A stretch of DNA of 64,000 nt from Diogma glabrata. Taxonomy: Eukaryota; Arthropoda; Insecta; Diptera; Cylindrotomidae. A program made the translations under genes and the position numbers. Positions 53,111 through 63,644 of this stretch are shown here, in pieces. Within the stretch, counting starts at the first letter, position 1. Each line of letters begins with the position of its first letter. The notes below the pieces were generated by a model, which saw only the letters and a list, made by a program, of their open reading frames with translations, ran no database searches and had not been told where the DNA came from. The stretch is taken from positions 460,328,272 through 460,392,271 of the forward strand of contig OY856186.1 of the NCBI GenBank assembly GCA_963693315.1, read 5' to 3'.

Positions 53111-53520
53111 CAATATATTGTATTTATATCACTAACGCGGCCAAGCACTGGTATCCGTTATTTTGATATAGATATAATTGTATAATATATATGAGATTGA
53201 TCGTCACTCGGATTACAGTAATTTTTTTTGTATTTTTATGAGCAGAATATATACAGTTATATTTATTAAAACTATTGTCACTATTCACTAAGCCACAATT
53301 ATTTAAGACAATAAAAAACCAATATATTGTTATGTGTATCACTAACACGGCCAAGCACTGATATACGTTATTTTTATATAGATATTATAGTTTATATGAG
53401 ATTGATCGTCACTCGGATTACAGTAATTTTTGTTGTATATGTTTTGAACAGTATATATAGATATATTTATTAAAACTGTTGTCACTAAGCCAAAATTATT
53501 TAATAATTATTATCAATTAT
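53111..53520 (-). promoter_or_regulatory. LINE 5' UTR: two ~209-bp tandem monomers
   Basis: CAATATATTG starts at 53111 and again at 53320. Shared blocks are CACTAAC.CGGCCAAGCACTG, CGTTATTTT.ATATAGATAT and GAGATTGATCGTCACTCGGA then TTACAGTAATTTTT. They lie just upstream of ORF1 and are probably promoter-bearing monomers, as in mouse L1 (analogy). The outer end of the LINE is about 53648. Confidence 0.7.
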
Positions 53521-53648
53521 ATAAAACTAAAAATATGAATTCACTAGATCATAACCAATATAAATTGAATAAAAGAAAAATTTAAATTAAATCACACATC
53601 GAATGCACGTCCGACTCACTCGAATGCCATTTTGTTATTTTTTCATTT

Positions 53649-54008
53649 AACCTTTCTTTTAATTTTAATAAAAACTGATACTAAAATTTAGGAGCTTTTG
53701 CTCACTTTGATTACCACACAACAACTGATTGTTGATTCGTTTCTAACGAATCTCCACAACTTGGTGTACGTGATGAAAAACGCTGTTTTGCATTTTTGTG
53801 AAAATATTATACCGAATGAAAAATAAGAACCCGCGTTCTTATTTCATTTCATGAAGAAATAATTCTTATAGAATTTGTTTATTAATTAAATTTTTAACAA
53901 CGATATTTAAAATTGTGAAATGAGATATTCAATATAATAATTTTAACGTACACTGGATACGTAAAGTATACTGGTTAAGAAAAGTGAAAAGGTGGGTTGG
54001 ACACCACA
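53649..54008 (-). repeat. 3' LTR of the non-coding LTR element, proximal part
   Basis: 360 bp identical to 58831-59190; with 41809-42042 it makes one 594-bp LTR. Confidence 0.88.
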
Positions 54009-54020
54009 TTACCCCCCCGC
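54009..54020 (-). other. Polypurine tract of the non-coding LTR element
   Basis: On the minus strand GCGGGGGGGTAA directly precedes the 3' LTR start TGTGGTG. The G7 run is the only one in this AT-rich interior. Confidence 0.7.
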
Positions 54021-54199
54021 TAGTGAAAGATATTTCTTACATACTTGCTAGGAAATATCTCTTTTATTAAAATAAAAAAACTCGTTGTGGAAACTATCGC
54101 GCGATCAGTTGAGGCATGTTTACATTTGAGTAATTATAATAACATTATGTTTATCAAGGTTTATTTAAAAAAATATTTCCGTACTTATAAATTACTTTC

Positions 54200-55440
54200 A
54201 AATTATTAAAATTTGATTTCATAGAAAAAAAAGTTTTTTTTTCTTTTTTGATATTCTTAAAATTTTGTAATTTATTAAAATTGATCCCATAAAATACATT
54301 ATTAAAATTGTTCGATTTATTAAAATTGATTCCATAGAATTCCATACATTATTAAAATTTTTCAATTTATTAAAATTGATTCCATAAAATTCCATACATT
54401 ATTAAAATTTTCAATTTATTAGAATTGAATTCCATAAAATTCCATATATTATTAAAATTGTTCAATTTATTAAAACTGATTCCATAAAATTCCATACATT
54501 ATTAAAATTGTTCAATTTATTAAAATTGATTCCATAAAATTCCATACATTATTAAAATTTTCAATTTATTAAAATTGATTCCATAAAATTCCATACATTA
54601 TTAAAATTTCCAATTTATTAGAATTGAATTCCATAAAATTCCATATATTATTAAAATTGTTCAATTTATTAAAACTGATTCCATAAAATTCCATACATTA
54701 TTAAAATTGTTCAATTTATTAAAATTGATTCCATAATATTCCATACATTATTAAAATTTTCAATTTATTAGAATTGAATTCCATAAAATTCTATATATTA
54801 TTAAAATTGTTCAATTTATTAAAAACTGATTCCATAAAATTCCATACATTATTAAAATTTTTCAATTTATTAAAATTAAATTAAAATTGTTTTCAATTTA
54901 TTAAAATTGATTTCATAAATTTCTATACATTATTAAAATTTCCAATTTATTAGAATTGAATTCCATAAAATTCCATATATTATTAAAATTGTTCAATTTA
55001 TTAAAACTGATTCCATAAAATTCCACACATTATTAAAATTGTTCAATTTATTAAAATTGATTCCATAATATTCCATACATTATTAAAATTTTCAATTTAT
55101 TAGAATTGAATTCCATAAAATTCCATATATTATTAAAATTGTTCAATTTATTAAAAACTGATTCCATAAAATTTTCATACATTATTAATATTTTTCAATT
55201 TATTAAAAATTGATTTCATAAATTTTCATATATTACTAAAATTTTTCGATTTGTTAAAAATTGATTTCATAAATTTCCATACATTATTACAATTTTCAAA
55301 TTATTAAAGATTTGATTTCATAAATTTCCAAACATTATTAAAATTGTTTTCGAATTATTAAAATTTGATTCCATAAATTTCCATACATTAATAAAATTGT
55401 TTTCGAATTATTAAAATTTGATTCCATAAATTTGATTCCA
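54200..55440. repeat. Tandem array A, ~50-bp unit
   Basis: More than 20 units built on TTCCATAAAATTCCATACAT, TATTAAAATTGTTCAATTTA and TTAAAATTGA. Variant units (TTAGAATTGAATTCC) recur in a regular order about every 300 bp, so whole blocks were duplicated. Units at both edges are more diverged than those in the centre, as expected from unequal exchange. Confidence 0.88.
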
Positions 55441-55479
55441 AATAATAAAAAATAAAAATTTTCAAAGCCATAATCCTAA

Positions 55480-55830
55480 TATACGACAAACAACTCTACC
55501 AAAGAGTTAGATAACCAATAAAACTTCAACTTCTAAACTCTACCAAAGAGCTAGATAACCAATAAACTTCATCTTCTAGACTCTACCAAAGAGCTAGATA
55601 ACAAATAAACTTCAATTCCTAAACTCTACCAAAGAGCTAGATAACCATAGACTTCAACTTCTAGACTCTACCAAAGAGCTAGATAACAAATAAACCTCAA
55701 TTCCTAAACTCTACCAAAGAGCTAGACAACCAATAAACTTCAACTTCTAGACTCTACCAAAGAGCTAGATAACAAATAAACTTCAATTCCTAAACTCTAC
55801 CAAAGAGCTAGATAACCATAATTAAAAATT
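55480..55830. repeat. Tandem array B, ~43-bp unit
   Basis: About eight copies of CTCTACCAAAGAGCTAGATA followed by AC(C/A)AATAAACTTCAA and a C-T-rich end. Two variants alternate (ACTTCTAGA and ATTCCTAAA), making an ~85-bp dimer. Each unit carries the short palindrome CTCTACCAAAGAG. Confidence 0.88.
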
Positions 55831-55839
55831 TTTTTTTTT

Positions 55840-56690
55840 TTTCTAAATTTATCGAAGTAAAGAAAATTCAAATTAAACTTAGTTAGCAAATTAAAATTTT
55901 CCCAAAATTTCATTCTCAAAAATTTATCAAAATAAAGAAAAAATTATGTATCTAAATTCTATTTTAGAATTATTTAGCACACTAATTAAAATTTTTCCCA
56001 AAATTTTATTCTCCAAAAATTTATCAAAGTAAGGGAGATTCCACTTAGAACTGTTTAACACATTAATTAAAAATTTTTCCAAAATTAAAATAATATAAAA
56101 TAAATAATAAATTTTTTTCAAAAATTTATCAAAGTAAAGAAAATTCGATTTAAACTCATTCGGCACATTAATTACAATTTTCCAAAATTTTATTCTCAAA
56201 AGGATTATCGAAGTAAAGAAAATTCCATTTAGAATTATTTAACACATTAATTAAAAATTTTCCAAAATTAAAATAATATAAAATTGATAATAAAATTTTT
56301 CTCAAAAATTTATCAAAAAATAAAGTAAATTCAATTTAAACTCATTTTAGCACATCAATTAAAATTTTTTTCAAAATTTTCTTCTCAAAATTTATCAAAA
56401 TAAAGCAAATATTATCTAAATTCTATTCAGAATTATTTAGCACAGTAATTAATATTTTTCAAATTTTTATTCTCTAAAATTTATCAAAGGATGGAAAATT
56501 CCATTTAGAATTATTTAGCACATTAATTAAAAATTTTCCAAAATTAAAATAATATAAAATTGATAATAAAATTTTTCTCAAAAATTTATCAAAATTAAAG
56601 TAAATTCAATTTAAAACTCATTTTAGCACATTAATTAAAATTTTCCCAAAATTTTCTTCTCAAAAATTTATCAAAATAAGTCTTTTTCTT
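55840..56690. repeat. Tandem array C, ~80-bp degenerate unit
   Basis: Repeats of AAATTTATCAAAGTAAAGAA, ATTATTTAGCACATTAATTA and AAAATTTTCCAAAATTTT. A longer block containing AAAATAATATAAAATTGATA recurs about three times. More diverged than arrays B and D. Confidence 0.75.
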
Positions 56691-58265
56691 CCGAATCGTA
56701 ACACCAAAAATTAACTATTTGTTAATTTATTCCAATAAGCAAAATTTTATTTTATAGAAATTTATCAAAAAATCAATCTTTTCTTCTGAATCATAACACC
56801 AAAAATTAACTTTTGTTAATTTATTCCAATAAGCAAAATTTTATTTTATAGAAATTTATCAAAAATTCAGTCTTTTTCTTCTGAATCGTAACACCCAAAA
56901 TTAACTATTTGTTAATTTATTCCAAGAAGTAAAATTTTATTTTAAGAAACCTAAAAAAAATAAATTCAATCGATTTTATCCGAACAGTAACACAATTTTA
57001 AAATTAGCTATTTATTAATCTATTCCAATAAGTAAAAATTTTCATAGAAATTTATCAAAATTCAATCGATTTTATCCGAACAGTAACACAATTTTAAAAT
57101 TAGCTATTCATTAATTTATTCCAATATGTAAAATTTATTTTATAGAAATTTATCAAAAATTTAATCGATTTTATCCGAACAGTAACACAATTTTAAAATT
57201 AACTTTTTATTAGTTTATTCCGATATGTAAAATTTATTTCCTAGAAATTACCAAAAATTCAATCGATTTTATCCGTACAGCAACACAATTTTTAAAATTA
57301 GCTATTTATTAATCTATTCCAATAAGTAAAAATTTTCATAGAAATTTATCAAAATTCAATCGATTTTATCCGAACAGTAACACAATTTTAAAATTAGCTA
57401 TTCATTAATTTATTCCAATATGTAAAATTTATTTTATAGAAATTTATCAAAAATTTAATCGATTTTATCTGAACAGTAACACAATTTTAAAATTAACTTT
57501 TTATTAGTTTATTCCGATATGTAAAATTTATTTCCTAGAAATTACCAAAAATTCAATCGATTTTATCCGTACAGCAACACAATTTTTAAAATTAGCTATT
57601 TATTAATCTATTCCAATAAGTAAAAATTTTCATAGAAATTTATCAAAATTCAATCGATTTTATCCGAACAGTAATACAATTTTAAAATTAGCTATTCATT
57701 AATTTATTCCAATATGTAAAATTTATTTTATAGAAATTTATCAAAAATTTAATCGATTTTATCTGAACAGTAACACAATTTTAAAATTAACTTTTTATTA
57801 GTTTATTCCGATATGTAAAATTTATTTCCTAGAAATTACCAAAAATTCAATCGATTTTATCCGTACAGCAACACAATTTTTAAAATTAGCTATTTATTAA
57901 TCTATTCCAATAAGTAAAAATTTTCATAGAAATTTATCAAAATTCAATCGATTTTATCCGAACAGTAACCACAATTTTAAAATTAGCTATTCATTAATTT
58001 ATTCCAATATGTAAAATTTATTTTATAGAAATTTATCAAAAATTTAATCGATTTTATCTGAACAGTAACACAATTTTAAAATTAACTTTTTATTAGTTTA
58101 TTCCGATATGTAAAATTTATTTCCTAGAAATTACCAAAAATTCAATCGATTTTATCCGTACAGCAACACAATTTTTAAAATTAGCTATTTATTAATCTAT
58201 TCCAATAAGTAAAAATTTTCATAGAAATTTATCAAAATTCAATCGATTTTATCCGAACAGTAACA
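56690..58265. repeat. Tandem array D, ~96-98-bp unit with 294-bp higher-order repeat
   Basis: The unit contains AATCGATTTTATCCGAACAG, TAACACAATTTTAAAATTA and TTATTCCAAT.(A/T)GTAAAA. From about 56970 three unit variants cycle: CCGTACAGCAACAC marks every third unit at 57273, 57567, 57861 and 58156, a spacing of 294-295 bp. The 294-bp blocks differ by only one or two bases. The first three units (56690-56960) are an older variant (TTCTTCTGAATCGTAACACC). Confidence 0.9.
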
Positions 58266-58340
58266 AATTAAAATCAACTCACCCACGGAATTAACAGCTT
58301 TTTCTGTAACCGGCTGTTTCCAACTTGCAAAAAAAATCTC

Positions 58341-58532
58341 GTTGACTTTTCAAAGTTCCAAATTGTAGTTAAATTGAGCTGAGTTTCCAGAATTCCCGGA
58401 TTTCGTTGATTTTTCAAAGTTCCAAATTGTGGTTAAATTGAGCTGAGTTTCCAGAATTCCAGGATTTCGTTGATTTTTCAAAGTTCCAAATTGTGGTTAA
58501 ATTGAGCTGAGTTTCCAGAACTTTAGTGAGTT
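58341..58532. repeat. Tandem array E, three 64-bp units
   Basis: GTTGA(C/T)TTTTCAAAGTTCC, AAATTGT(A/G)GTTAAATTGAG and CTGAGTTTCCAGAA start at 58341, 58405 and 58469. It lies in the leader of the element, between the primer site and array D. Confidence 0.88.
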
Positions 58533-58574
58533 GTTGTGTGGTATACTGATGTTAATGGCTTTGTAGCTCTGTCC

Positions 58575-58592
58575 CTCCTGGCAAGGTCGCCA
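58575..58592 (-). other. Primer-binding site of the non-coding LTR element (tRNA-Arg-like)
   Basis: Minus-strand TGGCGACCTTGCCAGGAG begins four bases inside the 5' LTR. Its complement (CTCCTGGCAAGGTCGCCA) closely resembles the 3' end of an arginine tRNA with CCA, recalled from memory with about two differences. TGGCGACC is a known start of Gypsy-type primer sites. Confidence 0.65.
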
Positions 58593-58596
58593 AATA

Positions 58597-59190
58597 TGTT
58601 GTGCCCAGCCTCTTCAGTGGTCCCCTCGCTTGTTCTATTTCTTGCTTTATCGTTTTTTGGAATCCACTGACGTGATAAGATCACAACTTTTACCCAAAAT
58701 TTTATTGAAACTCAAAATGTAGATTATTCATTTATTTATTCATTTATTTGAATTATTCATTTATTTGTAACCACTTCTTTTAATTTTAATAATTTATAAC
58801 ACAATGTAACACAAATTAAAATTAATATTTAACCTTTCTTTTAATTTTAATAAAAACTGATACTAAAATTTAGGAGCTTTTGCTCACTTTGATTACCACA
58901 CAACAACTGATTGTTGATTCGTTTCTAACGAATCTCCACAACTTGGTGTACGTGATGAAAAACGCTGTTTTGCATTTTTGTGAAAATATTATACCGAATG
59001 AAAAATAAGAACCCGCGTTCTTATTTCATTTCATGAAGAAATAATTCTTATAGAATTTGTTTATTAATTAAATTTTTAACAACGATATTTAAAATTGTGA
59101 AATGAGATATTCAATATAATAATTTTAACGTACACTGGATACGTAAAGTATACTGGTTAAGAAAAGTGAAAAGGTGGGTTGGACACCACA
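58597..59190 (-). repeat. 5' LTR of the non-coding LTR element (594 bp, uninterrupted)
   Basis: Plus-strand ends TGTTGTGCCC and GGACACCACA. It serves as the reference for the split copy at 41809-42042/53649-54008; no difference found on reading. It contains tandem ATTCATTTATTT phrases. Confidence 0.9.
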
Positions 59191-60384
59191 ATGTCGATAT
59201 ATTTTTCCAATCCCTTTTTGCAAAGTATTCAATTATTTTTACAAAAAACGTTGGATATTTTTACAAAACAGAAATCTCTTGACGAAATTATTGCGAGATT
59301 AGCATCAGCAGAAGACCGAATTTCTATCAATTTCATCAAGAATTCGAACTAGTTTTCGAGCTTCTGATAGACAGCCAAAAGTCAAGATCGCGCAATTTTA
59401 ATTCACAAGATCGCTCAATTTGAATTTAAATTAATAAATATAATTTTCAGATTTTGTTTGAAGCATACATTTATTTATTATTTAAAAAAAAAGATACTCA
59501 TTTAGTCAAATAAGTGCAGTTGGGTATCTCGGGTTAGCAGGTTATGAGAAGTTTGGCTGCAAATGGAACGCAGTCTCAGGTGTGAAATAAAACCAATATT
59601 TAGAAATAAGTATATTATTCGTAATCACTCACTGTACATTTTACAAATAATAGTAGATATTTCTTGTAAATTGTTTTCGTATAGGCTTATGCACAAGTTT
59701 TGTTATTTGTTATCGGCAAACGTGGCATTATTGTCTTCCTCCACTGAGGTCAAGGTAGTGATTTGGATACGGCCGTTAATGCAGCAGTTGGAATAGTGGA
59801 TCAAAACACATTTGCAAATCTATTTTACAAGAGTGTGCTATTGATCGAAGGTCTGCAGGGTCGCAGAAGCGAGTGAAAAATAAAATAATATATCATAAAT
59901 AATATATCTTTATACTTAAATAAATAATTAAAAATAAAAAAAATTTTATAAATAGCTCCTAAAGTAATGTTTTCCGCGACCTATATACATATATATTATT
60001 GTTCAGTATAAAAAGCTGTACAACATACTCCATTTTCAAGGTCATCGGAAGTGACGGAACAATTCTATATAATTACCCCCAAAACGTAATTGTATCTTGC
60101 TTTAATAATCCAAATATAATAATATCTCCAATCTCAACAATTTTGAAGCTCTTGAAAATGGTTTAAAAACCGAAACCGGTTGAGCTGTTTTTAATTTTAT
60201 TTTAATATAAATAAAGTTAAAAACAATTAATTTGCGAAATACAAAAGTGTTTCCTTTATTCAAAATAAATTTATTATTTTATAGTAGGTTTTAAATTTAA
60301 AATATTTTCCGGGATTCCCGAGATTAAGAAATTCCTTACACCCGTATCCCGGGGTTTTAAAAACGGCCGGGAAATGCAAACTAT

Positions 60385-60392
60385 ATTGGAGA
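60385..60392. repeat. hAT-like target-site duplication, right copy (ATTGGAGA)
   Basis: Matches 39552-39559. Confidence 0.7.
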
Positions 60393-60654
60393 CACTTTCG
60401 ACAACTATCACATTAAGCACTTTAAGCTGATTCTAAGAAATTCAAAAATCTAGTAGAAAAAACTCCTAAATTTTTCATGACAGGATGGAGGAAATAAAAA
60501 TAAAATAAGAAATAAGAAAACAAAATAAAAACTATTAAACAAAATAAAAATTCGGTTGCCCATAATCGGGCTAGTGGTCTATTGTTAGATGATGCGATGC
60601 GACGCATTGGCTTCCTCAATGATTAAAGCCCACATATGATGTTACATGAATAAA

Positions 60655-60810
60655 GCCCACATATGATGTAACATTGGAGATGCTAACGTTGATTGAATAG
60701 AGTTAATCTTCCAGCACCCCAAAGATATGTCACTGCTACTTCCAGTGGTATCACGTTAAGTCATATGTGAATAGCAGGAACTGGGGCAGGATTACCACAA
60801 GTAGATCATA
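60655..60810 (+). repeat. Dispersed repeat family R, copy 4
   Basis: GTTGATTGAATAGAGTTAAT, CCAGCACCCCAAAGATATG, CTACTTCCAGTGGTATCAC and AATAGCAGGAACTGGGGCAG occur in the family order. Preceded by a short tandem phrase (AATAAAGCCCACATATGATG, twice). Confidence 0.6.
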
Positions 60811-61045
60811 AATTAAAAAAAAACTACATTTCAACAATTTAGTTATTTGCGTAAAGTAACAAGAGATTGAAATTATGTTATCAACAATTTAGTTTTTATT
60901 AAAAAAATTAAAAAGCAAATCATATATTTTTGATTTAACGTGTATTATAGACAAATTCTTCAGAACAACGGTATAGCTTCTGGCCCGTACCTCCTCGATT
61001 TATACTTAAAATTAATGAAATAATAAAATTATCTTTTAATTTCAG

Positions 61046-63644
61046 AAACTGGAAGAGTTAAATCAATATCCAGATTTTAATAATTATTTAATATACATTT
61101 TAACAAAACTAACGGTGGAAGATGAACCAACGAGGTCACTCAGTGGCTTGATCTTAAAAAATAATATTCGTCACCATGGAACAAACTTAAAAGAGGAAAT
61201 TGTTGAGTACATTAAAAAGGAGTGTTTAATGGCAGTAGGAGATCCGTCTCCGTTAATCCGTGCTACTGTTGGCATACTTATAACAACAATTGCAAATAAT
61301 GCAGGTTTATTCCGGTGGCCAGAGTTGCTTCCAACTCTTTGTGAAATGCTGGATTCACAAGACTATAATGTTTGCGAGGTATATTTTTTACACAAATAAA
61401 AGCGTGGATGATTATATCTTTCATAATTTTTAGGGAGCATTTGGCGCACTCCAAAAGATATGCGAAGACTCAGCTGATTTATTAGATAGCGTAGCATTAA
61501 ATCGACCATTAAATATTATGATACCAAAGTTCTTACAATTCTTCCGTCATACAAGTCCTAAAATTAGATCACATGCAATCGCATGTATTAATCAATTTAT
61601 CATTAATAGAACTCAAGCTCTTATGTTACATATCGATACATTTATTGAAAATTTATTTCATTTATCATCTGATGAAGATCACGAAGTACGTAAGAATGTT
61701 TGTAGAGGATTAGTAATGCTTTTAGAAGTAAGAATGGATAGACTTTTGCCACACATGAATCAAATTATTGAATATATGTTAGTTCGAACTCAAGATCCAG
61801 ATGAAAGTGTTTCTTTGGAGGCATCCGAATTTTGGTTAACATTAGCGGAACAAAGTATATGTAAAGAAGTTGTTGGACCGCATTTACATAGATTAGCTCC
61901 TATTCTAGTAAGAGGTATGAGTTACTCAGAAATAGATATAATTTTACTTAAAGGAGATGTTGAGGAAGATGAAATGATACCAGACCGTGAAGAGGATATC
62001 AAACCACGATTTCACAAATCACGCACACATACTTCTAATAAAACAAGCAGTGTAGTTGGTGATGGATCTGCGGATAATGGTGGCAAATATACATAATCTA
62101 ATAAACTTTTTCAATAATGAGTTGTAATTTTAGGAGATGAAGATGACGATGATGATGACAGCGGGGTTTTGGATGATGAAGGATCTTTATCTGATTGGAA
62201 TTTACGAAAATGTAGTGCAGCTGCGTTAGATGTTTTAGCAAACGTTTTTAAAGACGAATGTTTACCAATTTTGTTACCTATTCTAAAAGAAACATTATTC
62301 CATCAGCAATGGGAAATTAAAGAAAGTGGTATTTTGGCTTTAGGAGCTATCGCGGAAGGATGTATGCAAGGAATGGTACCACATTTGCCAGAGTTAATTC
62401 CTTATCTAATATCATGTCTTTCTGATAAAAAAGCATTAGTCCGTGCCATTACTTGTTGGACACTATCGCGTTATGCACACTGGGTTGTTAGTCAACCACA
62501 TGATCATTATTTAAAACCATTAATGGATGAACTTTTGAAACGAGTTCTCGATGCAAACAAGAGGGTGCAAGAAGCTGCATGCTCAGCTTTTGCCACTTTG
62601 GAGGAAGAAGCTTGCACAGAACTAGTACCCTACCTGGGTTTTATTTTAAGAACATTAGTTTTTGCGTTTTCAAAGTATCAGCATAAGAATCTACTAATAC
62701 TGTATGATGCAATAGGAACCTTGGCAGATTCTGTTGGTCATCATTTAAATAAACCAGAATATATTAATATGTTGATGCCCCCGTTAATCCAAAAATGGAA
62801 TATGCTTAAGGATGAAGATAAAGATCTTTTCCCGTTGTTAGAAGTATGTTTTTAAATTATCTTTTCTTTTGAATATATTATTAACCAAAGTTGTTGTAGT
62901 GTTTATCGAGTGTTGCTACTGCTTTACAATCTGGATTTTTGCCATACTGTGAACCAGTGTATAAACGTTGTATATCATTAATTCAACAAACACTAAATTT
63001 GGATATGGTAGGATATTTGAAATATTAATTTGTGTCTTAATAAAAATTATATGTTGTACAGGCAAACACCACAAGTCCTGGCCAGTTTGATTTGCCAGAT
63101 AAAGAGTTTATGATAGTAGCTTTGGATTTGTTATCAGGATTAGCGGAAGGATTGGATGGACATATTGAATCACTAGTTGTTAATAGTAATATCATGCAAT
63201 TATTATATCAATGTATGCAAGATCCTATGCCAGAGGTAAATATGGTTTTTTGATAAAAAACTTTATTTCCAATTTTTTTTAAATTATAAAATTAATATAT
63301 TTAGGTACGACAATCTTCGTTTGCATTGTTGGGAGATTTGACTAAAGCATGTTTTCAACATGTTGCCCCATTTATATCCGACTTTTTACCAATATTAGGA
63401 CAAAATCTAAATCCTGAGTTTATATCAGTTTGCAATAATGCAACATGGGCAATTGGAGAAATATGTATAAAATTAGGTAAATATAGATTTCATTATTGCA
63501 ATTATTTATTATGTAGATGTATTTACAATTTTTTCCTTTATTATTTAGGACCAGATACCAGGCCTTATATACCGTTAGTTTTAAATCAACTGATAGAAAT
63601 TATTAATCGTCCAAATACAACTAAGACACTATTGGAAAATACAG
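61046..63644 (+). CDS. TNPO1: Transportin, exons 2-8 (gene continues beyond the window)
   Basis: Transportin is the import receptor that carries PY-NLS cargoes such as hnRNPs and ribosomal proteins into the nucleus and releases them on RanGTP. Exons: 61046-61378, 61434-62079, 62134-62843, 62900-63007, 63062-63235, 63305-63476, 63549-63644. All have GT..AG borders and compatible phases; with exon 1 they encode the first ~779 of about 890 residues. HEAT-repeat sequence is strongly conserved ([105 protein letters not shown]). The acidic H8 loop is present and lengthened ([16 protein letters not shown]... [10 protein letters not shown]). The last ~110 residues (from AITIGRLGYV in relatives) are not in the window. 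Introns 2-7 are 54-72 bp. Confidence 0.95.

Larger units (their letters stand above)
42043..53648 (-). mobile_element. CR1-like LINE with two ORFs, split by BEL/Pao
   Basis: Inserted in the LTR after ATTT, with its poly(A) tail seen as a T run at 42043-42074. Minus-strand order: 5' UTR with two ~209-bp monomers (53520-53110), ORF1 (53054-52137), BEL insertion, ORF2 (45417-42484), 3' UTR, poly(A). Without BEL it is about 5.2 kb, near full length. Both ORFs are open, so it was probably intact until BEL landed between them. ATTT on both sides may be a short target duplication. Confidence 0.85.
41809..59190 (-). mobile_element. Non-coding LTR retrotransposon (Gypsy-type LARD) with satellite interior
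   Basis: It reads on the minus strand from LTR 59190-58597 to LTR 54008-41809 (the latter interrupted by the LINE). LTRs are 594 bp after removing the LINE, begin TGTGGTGTCC, end GGGCACAACA and look identical. ATGT flanks the element (41805-41808, 59191-59194). A primer-binding site starts four bases inside the 5' LTR (TGGCGACCTTGC, 58592 downwards) and a polypurine tract (GCGGGGGGGTAA, 54009-54020) abuts the 3' LTR. The 4588-bp interior has no gag or pol. It is nearly all tandem repeats, so it needs proteins from a partner element. Signals for replication are intact. Confidence 0.85.
39560..60384. mobile_element. hAT-like element, outermost layer of the nest
   Basis: The left end ATAGAGTTTGCATGCCGGGA and the right end, reversed, ATAGTTTGCATTTCCCGGCC are inverted, both leading into CCCGGGA-rich DNA. 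ATTGGAGA flanks both sides. Excluding the inserted LTR element it is about 3.4 kb (39560-41808 plus 59191-60384). A weak transposase-like frame, SLDEIIARLASAEDRISINFI then, after a shift, FIRTSF-type sequence, is at 59298-59390, disabled by a frameshift and stop. It is therefore old relative to what it contains. Confidence 0.65.
34061..61045 (+). other. Transportin intron 1 (26,985 bp) with nested gene and transposon nest
   Basis: Bounded by GTAAAT at 34061 and TTTTAATTTCAG ending at 61045. It contains the intronless d4/requiem gene (same strand), a LINE relic, two copies of repeat family R and a four-deep transposon nest that accounts for about 20.8 kb of its length. All other visible introns of the gene are short (54-66 bp). 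Confidence 0.88.

Noticed and set aside
54154..56199. Short minus-strand ORFs in the satellite arrays
   Set aside because: They are low-complexity N/I/K/F translations of AT-rich repeats with no domain.
54154..58265. CRISPR-like regularly spaced repeats
   Set aside because: Units are contiguous tandem repeats without unique spacers, in a eukaryotic LTR element; they are satellites.
58575..58592. tRNA gene fragment
   Set aside because: The tRNA-Arg-like string is only the primer-site complement beside an LTR; no cloverleaf sequence is present.
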